A model generated the notes under the pieces. That model saw only the letters and a list, made by a program, of their open reading frames with translations, had not been told where the DNA came from and ran no database searches. A stretch of 32,393 nt of DNA from a virus. Where the stretch lies: positions 1 through 32,393 of IMG/VR virus record IMGVR_UViG_3300030430_004373. The stretch is one strand, 5' to 3'. How positions within the stretch are numbered: position 1 is the stretch's first letter; every line of letters begins with the position of its first letter. A program made the position numbers and the translations under genes. Of this stretch, positions 1 to 8,153 are shown one piece after another.

Positions 1-2
1 CC

Positions 3-725
3 CCCGGAATAGCTGATAGTAGTGATGCAACGGCTATTACTATTACAAGTAGTGAACAAGTAGGAATAGGCACAACAAGCCCTGTTGCAACCTTACAAGT
101 AAAAACACAAGCAGACGGTAACTTAGCTTTTCAAAACTCAACATCTGTAACTGGTGGTGTTAAACTAAATTGTTTTAACGATGCAGCAAATGCTAGTTCT
201 CCATTCGAAATTGATGGTTCTAGTTTGCAGTTTAATATTGCTTCAAGTATTAAAGCAAGAATAGATTCTGATGGTTTAAAGTTTGGCTCAGATACTGCAG
301 CAGCAAATGCCTTTGATGATTATGAAGAAGGTACTTTTACACCAGCTTTCTCCGCTACAGGATTAAGTGTTACACATGACCTTCAAAATGGTTTATACAC
401 AAAAATAGGAGATACAGTAAATTTTTGGATTTTACTTGGAACTGATGCTAAATCGGGTAGTAGTAGTTCTTATGGTTTGACAATTACAGGACTTCCATAT
501 GCTTGTAAAAACACAGCTAGTTCATTTGTATCTGGTGCTGTAGGTTTAGCTTATACTTGGACTTCAAATGAACAAAGTATGAAATGGTTTATAGGTGCAA
601 ACACAAGCATAATTGCTTTATATGCTGGTGACTCAAATGCTGGTGGTACTATTACACCTGCTGATATGGGAACTACTTCTAATGACAATAGACTATATAT
701 ATCTGGAAGCTATAAAACAGATTAA
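3..725 (+). CDS. Tail fibre protein, 5'-truncated by window edge
   Basis: The reading frame is open from the first complete codon at base 3, so only the C-terminal 240 residues are present; the TTG at 225 is internal, not a start. Near the N-terminal edge there is GIGTTSPVATLQV, a signature seen repeatedly in phage fibre and trimeric adhesin-like stalks, followed by the segment DDYEEGTFTPAFS, which is widespread at the start of C-terminal fibre or receptor-binding domains. Composition is rich in Ser, Thr, Gly and Asn, as expected for beta-structured fibres. It heads a rightward block of fibre and tail genes. Role (host recognition) is inferred from these motifs and from context. Confidence 0.85.
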   Translation, partial: PGIADSSDATAITITSSEQVGIGTTSPVATLQVKTQADGNLAFQNSTSVTGGVKLNCFNDAANASSPFEIDGSSLQFNIASSIKARIDSDGLKFGSDTAAANAFDDYEEGTFTPAFSATGLSVTHDLQNGLYTKIGDTVNFWILLGTDAKSGSSSSYGLTITGLPYACKNTASSFVSGAVGLAYTWTSNEQSMKWFIGANTSIIALYAGDSNAGGTITPADMGTTSNDNRLYISGSYKTD

Positions 726-743
726 TTTTTAACGAGGAATATT

Positions 744-1028
744 ATGGCAATAACAAAAGAAACAGTAGTAGATAAAATTGAAGTACTTGAAATGGGTTCA
801 GTACAAGTTAGAACTGCTACTAAAATAGTAGAAGATGGGAATGAACTTAATCGTTCTTTTCATAGACATGTTTTAGAACCAAGTGTAAAAAATGATGACA
901 CTTGGGAAGATACTGACATATCTGGTGAAGATGCAAAAGTTCAAGCTATCTGTAATGCTGTATGGACTGATGAAGTTAAAACAGCTTTTCAAGAAATGAG
1001 AGATGCTCAAAATACTTTAGGAGAGTAA
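744..1028 (+). CDS. Small conserved protein of the tail-fibre cluster
   Basis: A 94-aa protein beginning MAITKETVVDKIEVLEMGS, with a GAGGAATAT ribosome-binding region just before ATG 744. It has no membrane segment or Cys motif; the N-terminal half is beta-rich (VQVRTATKIVEDGNE) and the C-terminal half looks helical and acidic (EVKTAFQEMRDAQN). Similar short proteins often accompany fibre genes in marine phages. It sits 18 bp after the truncated fibre gene and 1 bp before the next. It may be a fibre accessory or assembly protein, but no function can be assigned. Confidence 0.75.
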   Translation: MAITKETVVDKIEVLEMGSVQVRTATKIVEDGNELNRSFHRHVLEPSVKNDDTWEDTDISGEDAKVQAICNAVWTDEVKTAFQEMRDAQNTLGE

Positions 1029-1029
1029 T

Positions 1030-2103
1030 ATGGTAACAAAAGTAGATGCATCCGTTGTAGGAGACCAAGTATTAGGTCGCAGGAATCTTATCATTAATGG
1101 TGATATGAGAGTTGCTCAAAGAAGCACTAGCTCAACGGGAAGTGGTGATTATGTATTAGATAGATTTTATAATGACTATAATGGTGGTACTGTTACTTAT
1201 GCACAATCTTCTTTAAGTAGTTCAGATACACCTTACTCACATGGATTTAGAAAGTCTATGAAAGTTACTAATACCTCTGCGGGTAGCGATGCTGCAGCTA
1301 ATTATGTAAGATTTCAACAAAGAATAGAAGCACAAAGCTTAGCTAATAGTGGTTGGAATTACACCTCGGACACCTCTTTTGTTACTTTAAGTTTTTGGGT
1401 TAAAAGTAGTTTAGCTGGAACATACGCTGTATGTTTGAAAAATATTGAAAGTAGTGCATCAGAAGATTATTCTTTTGAATTTACACTTACTGCAAATACT
1501 TGGAAAAAAGTTACCCATGCAATAAAAGGTAATTCTGAAATTGTTTTTGATAACGATTCGGGTGAGGGATTAAGAGTTGAGTGGTTTCCATATTTAGGCA
1601 CAACCTTTACAACTTCAAGCAAGACTTTAGAAACGTGGGGTGCTTACTCATCTTCAGCCCAAGGAAAAGATTATGGTCAAAATTGGTCGGCTACAGCTAG
1701 TGCAACTTTTGAAGTTACAGGAGTTCAGCTAGAAGTAGGAGATAGGGCTACACCTTTTGAACATAGAAGTTTTGATGAAGATTTAATTTTATGTCAAAGA
1801 TATTATCAAGAGTTACCTATTAAGGACCGAACATTTGTTCAATACAGCTCAACAGATTACGCATATGGCGGTAATATAAATTATTGGCAACCAATGAGAG
1901 CAGCACCTACAGTTACAGGCGGTGCTAATGCAGACGTATATCCAAATGGAGCAGCTAGAATAACAACTTCAGGTTTAGTATCTTTACAAAGCCCTACTTA
2001 TAATAGTTCTGAAGCTAATGTTTATCACACCACTTTAGGTAATTCTTATACAGGTTATTTTGTCAGGTCAGATAATCTAAAATTAAGTGCGGAGCTTGTA
2101 TAG
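1030..2103 (+). CDS. Tail fibre / receptor-binding-type protein
   Basis: A 357-aa protein. Near residues 16-30 it carries RRNLIINGDMRVAQR, a recurring N-terminal signature of phage tail and fibre proteins with jelly-roll, carbohydrate-binding-like domains. The middle (about 100-245) has alternating beta-strand patterns and SFWVKSS and VTGVQLEVGDRATPFEHRS, the latter a common end-of-domain motif in this family. From about 250 (LCQRYYQE) it continues as a typical fibre C-terminal segment. Start ATG 1030 follows the preceding stop by one base. It is probably a second adhesin or a fibre-tip subunit; the ligand is unknown. Confidence 0.8.
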   Translation: MVTKVDASVVGDQVLGRRNLIINGDMRVAQRSTSSTGSGDYVLDRFYNDYNGGTVTYAQSSLSSSDTPYSHGFRKSMKVTNTSAGSDAAANYVRFQQRIEAQSLANSGWNYTSDTSFVTLSFWVKSSLAGTYAVCLKNIESSASEDYSFEFTLTANTWKKVTHAIKGNSEIVFDNDSGEGLRVEWFPYLGTTFTTSSKTLETWGAYSSSAQGKDYGQNWSATASATFEVTGVQLEVGDRATPFEHRSFDEDLILCQRYYQELPIKDRTFVQYSSTDYAYGGNINYWQPMRAAPTVTGGANADVYPNGAARITTSGLVSLQSPTYNSSEANVYHTTLGNSYTGYFVRSDNLKLSAELV

Positions 2104-2292
2104 ATGGAAACAATAATTAACATTACATCTGTTAGATATACAAAAGATATAATATCTGATGAGGTTTGTGGCATTATTGCTGTTATAAATGGAGAAACGT
2201 CTACAGTTCCTTTAGACGAGGGCAATGTACATTACAATGAAATTATGAGACGAGTAGAAGCAGGAGAGCTTACGATAGAGGAGGCAGAGTAA
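2104..2292 (+). CDS. Small fibre-cluster protein, unknown function
   Basis: A 62-aa protein starting directly after the stop of the fibre gene. It reads as beta-strands around an INGETSTVPLDEGNVHYNEI core, then a short acidic helix (RRVEAGELTIEEAE). Small proteins with the pattern INGxxxxVPxDxxNxxYxEI are common next to phage fibre genes; their job is not established. Its last base overlaps the next start (TAATG), so translation is probably coupled. Confidence 0.75.
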   Translation: METIINITSVRYTKDIISDEVCGIIAVINGETSTVPLDEGNVHYNEIMRRVEAGELTIEEAE

Positions 2293-2519
2293 TGTCTGAA
2301 ATAGAAAAAGTAACCTTAGATGGAATTACTTACAAAGTAGATGATTTGACTCCAAAAGTAAAAGAGCTTTTCAATTTTACTATAAAGCTCCAAGATGATT
2401 TACAAGAAAAAGCATACGAATTAAAAAAGACGGAAAATGCTAGAAAAGAATCTATGCGAGAACTTAAAGAAGCTATTACAGAAGATAAAATACCTGTCTT
2501 TACAGAAACAACAGAGTGA
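2292..2519 (+). CDS. Small coiled-coil phage protein
   Basis: A 75-aa protein beginning MSEIEKVTLDGITYKVDDLT, a short beta-hairpin-like segment, followed by a long amphipathic helix (about residues 22-65) rich in Lys, Glu and Leu that would form a coiled coil. The ATG is coupled to the previous stop by TAATG. This layout (DGxxYxVxDL then helix) recurs in phage structural clusters, without known function. It ends inside the overlap with the next small membrane protein. Confidence 0.7.
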   Translation: MSEIEKVTLDGITYKVDDLTPKVKELFNFTIKLQDDLQEKAYELKKTENARKESMRELKEAITEDKIPVFTETTE

Positions 2520-2680
2520 ATGATTCGGATGAAAAATATTCTGACGAGGATTTAAAACTCAACATACACAATCTTTATAAGCACCGCTGGGTCTGGTACC
2601 ATACCTTATTAGGAGTGCTTTTACTCAATACAAATATTTTATTAGTAGGAGTGCTGGTAGCAATAATAAATCTCAAATAG
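2516..2680 (+). CDS. Small membrane protein before the holin, GTG start
   Basis: A 54-aa ORF starting at GTG 2516, overlapping the previous stop by four bases (GTGA). The N-terminal half is acidic and polar (NDSDEKYSDEDLKLNIHN), then YKHRWVWYH precedes a hydrophobic stretch of about 25 residues (LLGVLLLNTNILLVGVLVAI) that would span the membrane. The ATG at 2520 is in another frame and stops quickly, so GTG is favoured. Position directly before the holin suggests a role in lysis or membrane insertion, for example as a holin partner or spanin-like factor; this is inferred only from topology and neighbours. Confidence 0.6.
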   Translation: MNDSDEKYSDEDLKLNIHNLYKHRWVWYHTLLGVLLLNTNILLVGVLVAIINLK

Positions 2681-2688
2681 AGGCAAAA

Positions 2689-3108
2689 ATGATAGACAAA
2701 TTTTTATCTCCTATCACAGGGCTGATAGATAAATTAGTTCCAGACAAAACAAAAAAAATGGAACTTGAACACGCAATCAAGACTCAAATGTTTGAGTTGT
2801 CAAAACAACAAAACGAGATTAATTTAGCACAAGCCAAACATGCTTCTGTCTTTGTGGCTGGGGCTAGACCCGCAATCATGTGGGTGGCTTGTTTGGGCTT
2901 AATGTGGAGCTTCTTCTTAGCCCCTATGTTGAATTGGATAGTAGCAATATCGGGCTCATCAATACAACCTCCTGTCTTAAATACTGAAGGACTAATGACT
3001 TTAACTTTATCTTTACTTGGTCTTGGTGGCTTGAGAACAGCTGAAAAATGGAAAGGTGTAGCTCGTAACAATATGCGAGAAGAAAACTTCAAAGACGATT
3101 TAAGATAA
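2689..3108 (+). CDS. Holin of the 3TM (gene-transfer-release) type
   Basis: A 139-aa protein. After an amphipathic charged N-terminus (residues 1-48) comes the family-like segment AGARPAIMWVACLGLMWSFF (about 58-77), further hydrophobic segments around 78-90 and 100-115, and the closing motif LGLGGLRTAEKWKGVARNN. This arrangement matches the 'holin of 3TMs' family known from gene transfer agents and many alphaproteobacterial phages. It would form inner-membrane lesions that allow lysis. No endolysin gene is recognised in the window, so the muralytic partner must be elsewhere or unrecognised. ATG 2689 lies eight bases after the previous stop. Confidence 0.8.
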   Translation: MIDKFLSPITGLIDKLVPDKTKKMELEHAIKTQMFELSKQQNEINLAQAKHASVFVAGARPAIMWVACLGLMWSFFLAPMLNWIVAISGSSIQPPVLNTEGLMTLTLSLLGLGGLRTAEKWKGVARNNMREENFKDDLR

Positions 3109-3109
3109 C

Positions 3110-4783
3110 ATGGCTGGATTTAAAATTTCATTTTTTAGCGGACTCAGTGAAAAGATTTCACCTAGATTGCTACCTACTGATGTAGCACAAAATGCACAAA
3201 ATGTTTTTTTAGATTCAGGAAGAATTGAAGGTATTAAGGTAGACACAGACCATTCCTCAGAGGCAGCGGACCCAGATACACATCCAGCTTCTCACATATC
3301 AGCAAGTACAAAAACTATATTTCAAGCTACAACTAATGAGTGGCTAACATTTACAGAAGATGTTGATATTATTAGAAGCCCAATAAAACAAGATTCTTTT
3401 AATAGAATTTATTTTACGGGTAATGGTGGCTTTCCTAAATATGGAGGTCAAGCTAATTTAATAAGTGGTTCTGGACCTTATCCAGCCGCTTCATTTAGAT
3501 TGGGTTTACCAATACCAGCATCTATATCATCTATATCTGTTGATAATTCAGCTGTTCCTAATGCAAGTGTTTCCTCAAGGGCTTATGTTTATACAGAGAT
3601 TACAACTTTCGGTGAAGAAGGACCTCCTTCGGCAGTAACAACAAATCAAATAGTAGATGCAGCAGATGGAGCTACAGTCACATTAGGATTTCCAGCAGCA
3701 AGTTCAGGTAATCTTAGTATTGCAAAAAGAAGATTATATAGGACAGATGTGAATGGTTTGTTTAGATTTGTTACTGACATAGCTGGTACATCCTCAGGAA
3801 ACTTTACAGAGGCAGTTGTTGATAGTTTGCTTGGTGAAGAATTAGAATCAAGTGATAATCTGGCTCCTCCAGATGATGACACATCTTCTCACCCTGACGG
3901 TCCAATGCTTGGAATTACTGCTATGCCAAATGGAATTACAGCTGGATTTGCTGGTAAAACTTTATTGTTTAGTGAATCTTACTTGCCACATTCTTTTCCA
4001 GAAGCTAACCAATTGACAAGCAGAGATGACATTGTAGGTATAGCTTCAATAGCACAAGGTTTATTAGTTACTACAACAGGAAAACCTTTATTAGTTTCTG
4101 GTACAGACCCTAGTGCTATGGGGATGGTAGAAATAGATGCAAACCTGCCTAATGCAAACAAGAGGTCTTTAGTAGATATGGGTGAATACGCTATTTATAG
4201 TTCACCAGATGGTTTGGTTTCTGTTTCGTCAAACGGTGTTCAAGTTGTTACAGAACAAATTTTTACAAGAGACCAATGGCAAAATTATTATCCTACAAAC
4301 ATAGAAGCTTACGAATACGAAGGAAAATACATAGCTTTTACTTTTGATGGCTCTAACAATGCAACAAAAAAAGGATTTATTTTTGACCCTAGAGGCGGTA
4401 AGAATGCTTTTGTAAATTTAGATTTTTATGCTACAGCTGGATATAACGACAGACTTAATGACATTCTATTTTTAGTGATAGACGGAAACCTAAAAGCTTT
4501 TGCTCAAGGGACTGCAGCCAGAACTTATTTATGGAAGTCAAAAGACTTTTATAGCAATATAGATATTTGTCCTTCAGTAGCAAAAGTGAATGCCGAATCT
4601 TACAGTTCTCTCACTTTTAAATTATTTGCTGATGGAGTTTTAAAACATACACAAACTGTTACAAACGGTAATTTTTTTAGATTACCAAGCGGTTATAGAT
4701 GCAAATCAATAGAAGTGCAATTAGAAGGCACAGACACTATCAATGAGGTTTGTGTTTATGAAAGCCCACAGGAAATAACATAA
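3110..4783 (+). CDS. Phage tail structural protein (557 aa)
   Basis: The N-terminus KISFFSGLSEKISPRLLPTD followed by VAQNAQNVFLDSGRIEGIK resembles a conserved start in tail proteins of short-tailed marine phages, where the protein is thought to form part of the tail tube or nozzle. Around residues 145-200 a fibronectin-like segment (AYVYTEITTFGEEGPPS) is visible. The remainder is beta-rich with no membrane segments. It starts one base after the holin stop and its last base overlaps the next start (TAATG), so it belongs to one translational unit with the central-fibre gene. Tail function is well supported by family resemblance; the exact position in the tail is inferred. Confidence 0.7.
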   Translation: MAGFKISFFSGLSEKISPRLLPTDVAQNAQNVFLDSGRIEGIKVDTDHSSEAADPDTHPASHISASTKTIFQATTNEWLTFTEDVDIIRSPIKQDSFNRIYFTGNGGFPKYGGQANLISGSGPYPAASFRLGLPIPASISSISVDNSAVPNASVSSRAYVYTEITTFGEEGPPSAVTTNQIVDAADGATVTLGFPAASSGNLSIAKRRLYRTDVNGLFRFVTDIAGTSSGNFTEAVVDSLLGEELESSDNLAPPDDDTSSHPDGPMLGITAMPNGITAGFAGKTLLFSESYLPHSFPEANQLTSRDDIVGIASIAQGLLVTTTGKPLLVSGTDPSAMGMVEIDANLPNANKRSLVDMGEYAIYSSPDGLVSVSSNGVQVVTEQIFTRDQWQNYYPTNIEAYEYEGKYIAFTFDGSNNATKKGFIFDPRGGKNAFVNLDFYATAGYNDRLNDILFLVIDGNLKAFAQGTAARTYLWKSKDFYSNIDICPSVAKVNAESYSSLTFKLFADGVLKHTQTVTNGNFFRLPSGYRCKSIEVQLEGTDTINEVCVYESPQEIT

Positions 4784-6069
4784 TGGCAGAAAATTTATTA
4801 AAAGGCGGAGAAAAAAGAAAAGGAGCAGTAGGTTCTTTTCCTGTCCCACAAGAATTTAGCCCAGCAGAGAAAAGATGGGCTCAATCTGTAAATGATTCTT
4901 TACAGCAACTTACAGGAGAAAAAGGAAACAAACTTGATAGTGCTGTTACTTTTGCAGACTTAATAAATTCAGGTCTAGCAGAAACTCTTAACATACAAAT
5001 TCTTGGCGGTGGTGGCTCCCTTGTAAGTGATAGTGGTGGTGTCAATATACTTAAATCAGTTACAGATGGAGGGATAGATTTTCCAACAGCACCTACAGGT
5101 GTGAGTGCAGATGGAGCATTTAAAAATATTATTATTGATTGGGATTATCCAAATTACCAAGGTCATTCACATACAGAAATATTTGTTGCTGATACTAACA
5201 GTTTTGCTTCAGTGGAAATTTCAAAAGGAAGATTGTCTCCAAAATTTTTAGGACAAACTACAGCAACAGTTTTAAATCATGCAGTAGGAAATAATCAAAC
5301 AAAGTTTTATTGGATTAGACACATAAATAAAAATGGAGTGGCAGGACCCGTGCACAGCACTACAGGGGTAACTGCTACAACTGTAGGGATTGATACAGTA
5401 GACTTTCAAGATTTAGCAGTGACAAGTGCAAAAATTGCAAACTTGGCAGTTGATTCTGCAAAAATTGCAGACTTGGCTGTAACAAATGCAAAAATAAGTG
5501 AATTGAACGCAAGTAAAATTACTGCGGGGTTTTTAGTCGCAGATAGAATACAAGCACAAAGTTTAGATATTGGCGGAAAAGCAGCAAGTGGCACTATGGG
5601 TAAAGTTGCTTTTACAGAAGTAGAACAAAACAATTCTCCACCAAACGTAGCATTTGACTTGACAGATTTCTTTGGAGGAAATCCTTTGACAACAGCAGCT
5701 GGAGCTAATATGACTAATTTGGTGAACTTCCAAGTAGATTTTCCAAGTCATTCTGGAAGTGCTGCTAAAAATTATGTAGCAGTTTGTTCTTTCAAACCTT
5801 TGGGTTCATTTCCTGTAGGATGCCAAATCATAAGTACATTTAGTATGGTTAGCAGCCCTGTTGCTTCAACGCAGCCAAGCATTTTTCAACAACTTGTAAG
5901 CACAGAATCACTAACAGGTTCGCAAGTAATGATGACTTTGCTGGTATCTGTACCCTCTGGTGCTACAAGATATTTTAGAGTGCACGGTAATTTTAAAAAC
6001 GTAAATCTTTTTGGAACTCAAAGAGGCTTTGGAGATATTGCTGTTCATGTAACAGGATTGTCAGCATGA
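4783..6069 (+). CDS. Central tail fibre / tip protein with FN3-like domain and tandem repeat
   Basis: A 428-aa protein. Residues 1-60 are a charged adaptor-like segment; about 98-200 form a fibronectin type III-like domain (PTAPTGVSADGAFKNIIIDW ... TKFYWIRHINKNGVAGP). Residues 210-239 are three tandem 10-residue units (DLAVTSAKIA, NLAVDSAKIA, DLAVTNAKIS), followed by ELNASKITAGFLVADRIQA, a pattern seen in the C-terminal part of lambda J-like host-specificity proteins. The last 150 residues are a beta-rich tip domain. It probably forms the trimeric central fibre contacting the host. It is followed by a tail assembly chaperone-like gene overlapping it by 4 bp. Confidence 0.75.
   Translation: MAENLLKGGEKRKGAVGSFPVPQEFSPAEKRWAQSVNDSLQQLTGEKGNKLDSAVTFADLINSGLAETLNIQILGGGGSLVSDSGGVNILKSVTDGGIDFPTAPTGVSADGAFKNIIIDWDYPNYQGHSHTEIFVADTNSFASVEISKGRLSPKFLGQTTATVLNHAVGNNQTKFYWIRHINKNGVAGPVHSTTGVTATTVGIDTVDFQDLAVTSAKIANLAVDSAKIADLAVTNAKISELNASKITAGFLVADRIQAQSLDIGGKAASGTMGKVAFTEVEQNNSPPNVAFDLTDFFGGNPLTTAAGANMTNLVNFQVDFPSHSGSAAKNYVAVCSFKPLGSFPVGCQIISTFSMVSSPVASTQPSIFQQLVSTESLTGSQVMMTLLVSVPSGATRYFRVHGNFKNVNLFGTQRGFGDIAVHVTGLSA
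5410..5499 (+). repeat. Three tandem 30-bp repeats inside the tail fibre gene
   Basis: Units 5410-5439, 5440-5469 and 5470-5499 encode DLAVTSAKIA, NLAVDSAKIA and DLAVTNAKIS. The repeats are diverged at DNA level mainly at third positions while the protein pattern is kept, which fits selection on a coiled or helical fibre stem. Changes in repeat number would alter stem length. Confidence 0.8.
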
Positions 6070-6317
6070 TTTATATTCGAGGTAAAAATCAAGACGGGAA
6101 AGAATATGGAGATGTTCTGGTTGTTTCTGAACATATCAGAGAAAAAAGAAATGCCCTCTTAGCAGCAAGTGATTGGACCCAAGCTGCAGATAGCCCTTTA
6201 TCTGATGAAAAGAAAACAGAGTGGGCTACCTACAGACAAGAGTTAAGAGACGTTACTCAATCTCTTACTGAGTCAAGCAAGGTAAGTGATATTGAGTTTC
6301 CTACACCTCCTGCTTAA
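6066..6317 (+). CDS. Phage tail assembly chaperone-like protein
   Basis: An 83-aa protein whose core RNALLAASDWTQAADSPLSD and the following WATYRQELRDV match the tail assembly chaperone family often encoded next to fibre genes (pattern RxxLLxxSDWTQxxDxPL...W..YRQxLRD). It overlaps the central fibre gene by four bases (ATGA), indicating coupled expression. Members are small cytoplasmic or structural accessory proteins attached to fibre function. Its 3' end overlaps the convergent gene at 6301 by 17 bp. Confidence 0.8.
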   Translation: MIYIRGKNQDGKEYGDVLVVSEHIREKRNALLAASDWTQAADSPLSDEKKTEWATYRQELRDVTQSLTESSKVSDIEFPTPPA

Positions 6318-6756
6318 TTTTACTAAGCTTTTCTATAACCAACTTAGTCATACGCAATTCCAAAGCTGCGTGTTCTGCACAATGAGGTCTTTTGCTTCCT
6401 TTATATTTTTCATGGTGCATCCAATGAGAAAAATCATGTGTCAAACAAGCCCAGCCTGTATCGGTATTAATGTTGTAAACATTTTTCTTACTCCAAGTTC
6501 TCCAATTATGTCTACGACCTGTTTTGTTTTCAAAAACAAACGGACATTTCTTTTGGAGGGTCCTTCTATAAATTTGACGACAAATTGATTTAGCCAACTT
6601 GTAATCTATTTTATTTAATTCAAAAGGATTATCCTGACCTGTAAAATAATACCAATCAACTTTTTTTCGTACTTCAGTAGCTGTCGAATGACCATTAGAT
6701 AACCAAATATTATTTATCTTTTCATAAATATTCAAAGATTCTTTGGAAGTTTTCAT
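6301..6756 (-). CDS. Zincin-like protein with HxxxH motif, unknown role
   Basis: A 151-aa protein on the opposite strand to the late genes. Residues about 90-125 read NVYNINTDTGWACLTHDFSH then WMHHEKYKGSKRPHCAEHAALE: an HxxxH pair, further His residues and HAALE, a layout like small zinc-binding, zincin-type proteins in phages (GWxxLxHDxSHxxHxxxxP...H...HAxxE). Metal binding is plausible; peptidase activity is not shown, since the glutamate of a classical HExxH is replaced by Asp (HDFSH). The N-terminal half (residues 1-75) is helical and basic. It overlaps its upstream partner by 4 bp and shares the promoter at 6991. Confidence 0.6.
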   Translation of the reverse strand: MKTSKESLNIYEKINNIWLSNGHSTATEVRKKVDWYYFTGQDNPFELNKIDYKLAKSICRQIYRRTLQKKCPFVFENKTGRRHNWRTWSKKNVYNINTDTGWACLTHDFSHWMHHEKYKGSKRPHCAEHAALELRMTKLVIEKLSKIKQEV

Positions 6757-6956
6757 TTGACCTCCATAGGTGCGATGTGAAGAATATCTTTAATAGCATC
6801 TTGCAGATTGTGAGCTTCATACACAAGACTAGACCCAGAGGCTACTCTTCTGTCAGAAACTATCCATTTATGTTTATTCTCTAAATAAGAGAAATCGAAG
6901 TGTATGTCTTTTTTTTCAACAGGACATTCAACTGTTATTACAAATTTATCAATCAT
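6753..6956 (-). CDS. Small unknown protein, first gene of the leftward pair
   Basis: A 67-aa protein starting MIDKFVITVECPVEKKDIHF. The start at 6956 is preferred because AAAGGAG lies seven bases upstream; the longer version from ATG 6998 would run through the conserved promoter element at 6991-7007. The sequence is mainly beta-strands (FVITVECP, IHFDFSYLE, KWIVSDRR) with a C-terminal helix. No family is recognised. The ATGA overlap at 6753 couples it to the zincin-like gene, so the two probably act together. Confidence 0.7.
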   Translation of the reverse strand: MIDKFVITVECPVEKKDIHFDFSYLENKHKWIVSDRRVASGSSLVYEAHNLQDAIKDILHIAPMEVK

Positions 6957-6990
6957 TTTTTTCTCCTTTATTTGATTGTTAAAATCTAAG

Positions 6991-7007
6991 TGTATCATAC
7001 TATTACA
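6991..7007 (-). promoter_or_regulatory. Conserved leftward promoter/operator element, copy A
   Basis: Read on the minus strand it is TGTAATAGTATGATACA. GATACA would serve as a -10 hexamer with TTTGCA 16 bp upstream as a weak -35. The same element occurs at three other leftward units (21061, 21764, 32007). Its GATAC lies 36 bp before the start codon at 6956. TGTA and TACA arms nine bases apart give dyad symmetry, so a regulator may bind here. Confidence 0.65.
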
Positions 7008-7046
7008 TCCAATGCAAATCTATTTAGACCAGCAAGTATAAGGATT

Positions 7047-7061
7047 GCTTTGATACAAAGC
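7047..7061. promoter_or_regulatory. Perfect inverted repeat before the GNAT gene
   Basis: GCTTTG-ATA-CAAAGC is a six-bp perfect inverted repeat with three-base centre, 30 bp upstream of the acetyltransferase ATG. No T-tract follows on either strand, so it is more likely an operator or leader hairpin than a terminator. It contains TTGATAC, reminiscent of the -10 part of the leftward element. Function unknown. Confidence 0.35.
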
Positions 7062-7090
7062 TTAAAAAATGGTATCTTCTTAGAAACTGT

Positions 7091-7549
7091 ATGATTATTA
7101 GGCAACTTGAGCTAGATGATTATCATCAATGCCTTGAGATAGGAAAAGGCTTTCAAGAGAATAGTGTTTTTTCTATAGCTGGATGGGATAGTGATAAATA
7201 TAATAATCTGATAATTCAAGGAGTTGATGCAAGTTCAGATGTTTTTGCTTGTGTTGCAGACCTAGAAGGAAAAATCATTGGCATATTTTTTGGATATGTA
7301 AGTGAATATTTTTTTTCCAAGAAGATTTTAGCTCAAGACCTAATAGTTTTATTTTTACCTGATTATAGAAGCAATGCTTATGAGGGATTAAAAGTTATGT
7401 TAGAAAGATTTGAGTCTTGGGCAAAACAAAAAAATGCTGTTGAAATTTGCATTGGTGCTTCAACAAATCAGGTAAGTGAAAACTATAAAAAATATTTAGA
7501 ATCAAACGGATATACAGACGTTGGATTCATAACAAAAAAGAGGATTTAG
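7091..7549 (+). CDS. GNAT-family N-acetyltransferase
   Basis: A 152-aa protein of usual GNAT length. It starts MIIRQLELDDYHQCLEIGK, the typical beta1-alpha1 opening; beta strands follow at FACVADLEGKIIGIFFGYV (about 56-74), then the catalytic-core region QDLIVLFLPDYRSNAYEGLK (about 94-113), where acetyl-CoA phosphates would be bound by the RSNAYEGL loop, and a C-terminal AVEICIGASTNQ ... YLESNGYTDVGF segment. Acetyltransferases of this kind are often found between structural genes of podovirus-like phages; the substrate is unknown. It opens the internal-virion-protein operon and the next gene starts one base after its stop. Confidence 0.8.
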   Translation: MIIRQLELDDYHQCLEIGKGFQENSVFSIAGWDSDKYNNLIIQGVDASSDVFACVADLEGKIIGIFFGYVSEYFFSKKILAQDLIVLFLPDYRSNAYEGLKVMLERFESWAKQKNAVEICIGASTNQVSENYKKYLESNGYTDVGFITKKRI

Positions 7550-7550
7550 T

Positions 7551-8153
7551 ATGTGCGGTGGCGGTGGCGGAGGCGGTCCAGCCTCAGTAAAAGATACAGC
7601 GGCTCAAAAAAAATTAGCAGAACTTGCTGCTAAAAGATTTAATCTTTATCAAAAATATTTTGTTCCGCTTGAAAATCAATATATATCAGATGTTTTTAGT
7701 TTGGGAGATGATTCTTCTTTTGAAAGCGTTGATGCGTTCATTAATGCTTTGCAACAGCCAGAATATCAAGCTACAAGAAAAGGTATTCAAGCTGAAGCTT
7801 TTGCAAGAGGTATGGACCCAACAAGCGGTCAATATCAAGGTAATGTAGAAAATTTACTCACACAGGCTGCCAGAGGAGGTGCTCTTGGTGCGGCAGAGGC
7901 TCAGTCTGGACAAGTTGATAGAAAATATCAAGGCATACAAAACGTAATACAGATGGGACAAGGACAAGCAGGACAGGCTATTGCTGGATTGGGAGATGTT
8001 GCAACTCTAGCTCTCGAAAGAGCAAAATCAGAAGCTAAAACTGCAGCCACAGATTATTTTGCTAGACAATCAACTTTAGGTACTGCTGTTGGCACAGGAG
8101 CTGGTTTATACATGGCATCAGGAGGATTCACTTCAGGGGGCACAAATACATGA
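7551..8153 (+). CDS. Internal virion protein, MCGG-glycine type
   Basis: A 200-aa protein beginning MCGGGGGGGP, a Cys-Gly rich start seen in small internal or ejected virion proteins of T7-like phages. The body is helical and Ala/Gln rich (LAELAAKRFNLYQKYFVPLE; about residues 25-44), with AARGGALGAAEAQSG, and a small hydrophobic Gly-rich stretch at the C-terminus (TAVGTGAGLYMASGGF). It is probably delivered into the host envelope with the DNA. Overlaps the next gene by four bases; the two share layout (YxxxFLPxE then Arg/Ala-rich helices) and may be paralogues. Confidence 0.65.
   Translation: MCGGGGGGGPASVKDTAAQKKLAELAAKRFNLYQKYFVPLENQYISDVFSLGDDSSFESVDAFINALQQPEYQATRKGIQAEAFARGMDPTSGQYQGNVENLLTQAARGGALGAAEAQSGQVDRKYQGIQNVIQMGQGQAGQAIAGLGDVATLALERAKSEAKTAATDYFARQSTLGTAVGTGAGLYMASGGFTSGGTNT

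Noticed and set aside
225-725. Fibre gene starting at TTG 225
   Set aside because: The frame is open to the window edge with clear fibre motifs upstream, so the gene is truncated and not started here.
6202-6217. CTGATGA followed by GAAAAC resembling a second hammerhead core on the plus strand
   Set aside because: There is no helix II between the two boxes, and the sequence lies inside the tail chaperone reading frame.
6957-6998. Longer start of the 6753 gene at ATG 6998
   Set aside because: It would translate through the conserved promoter element and lacks the AAAGGAG found before 6956.
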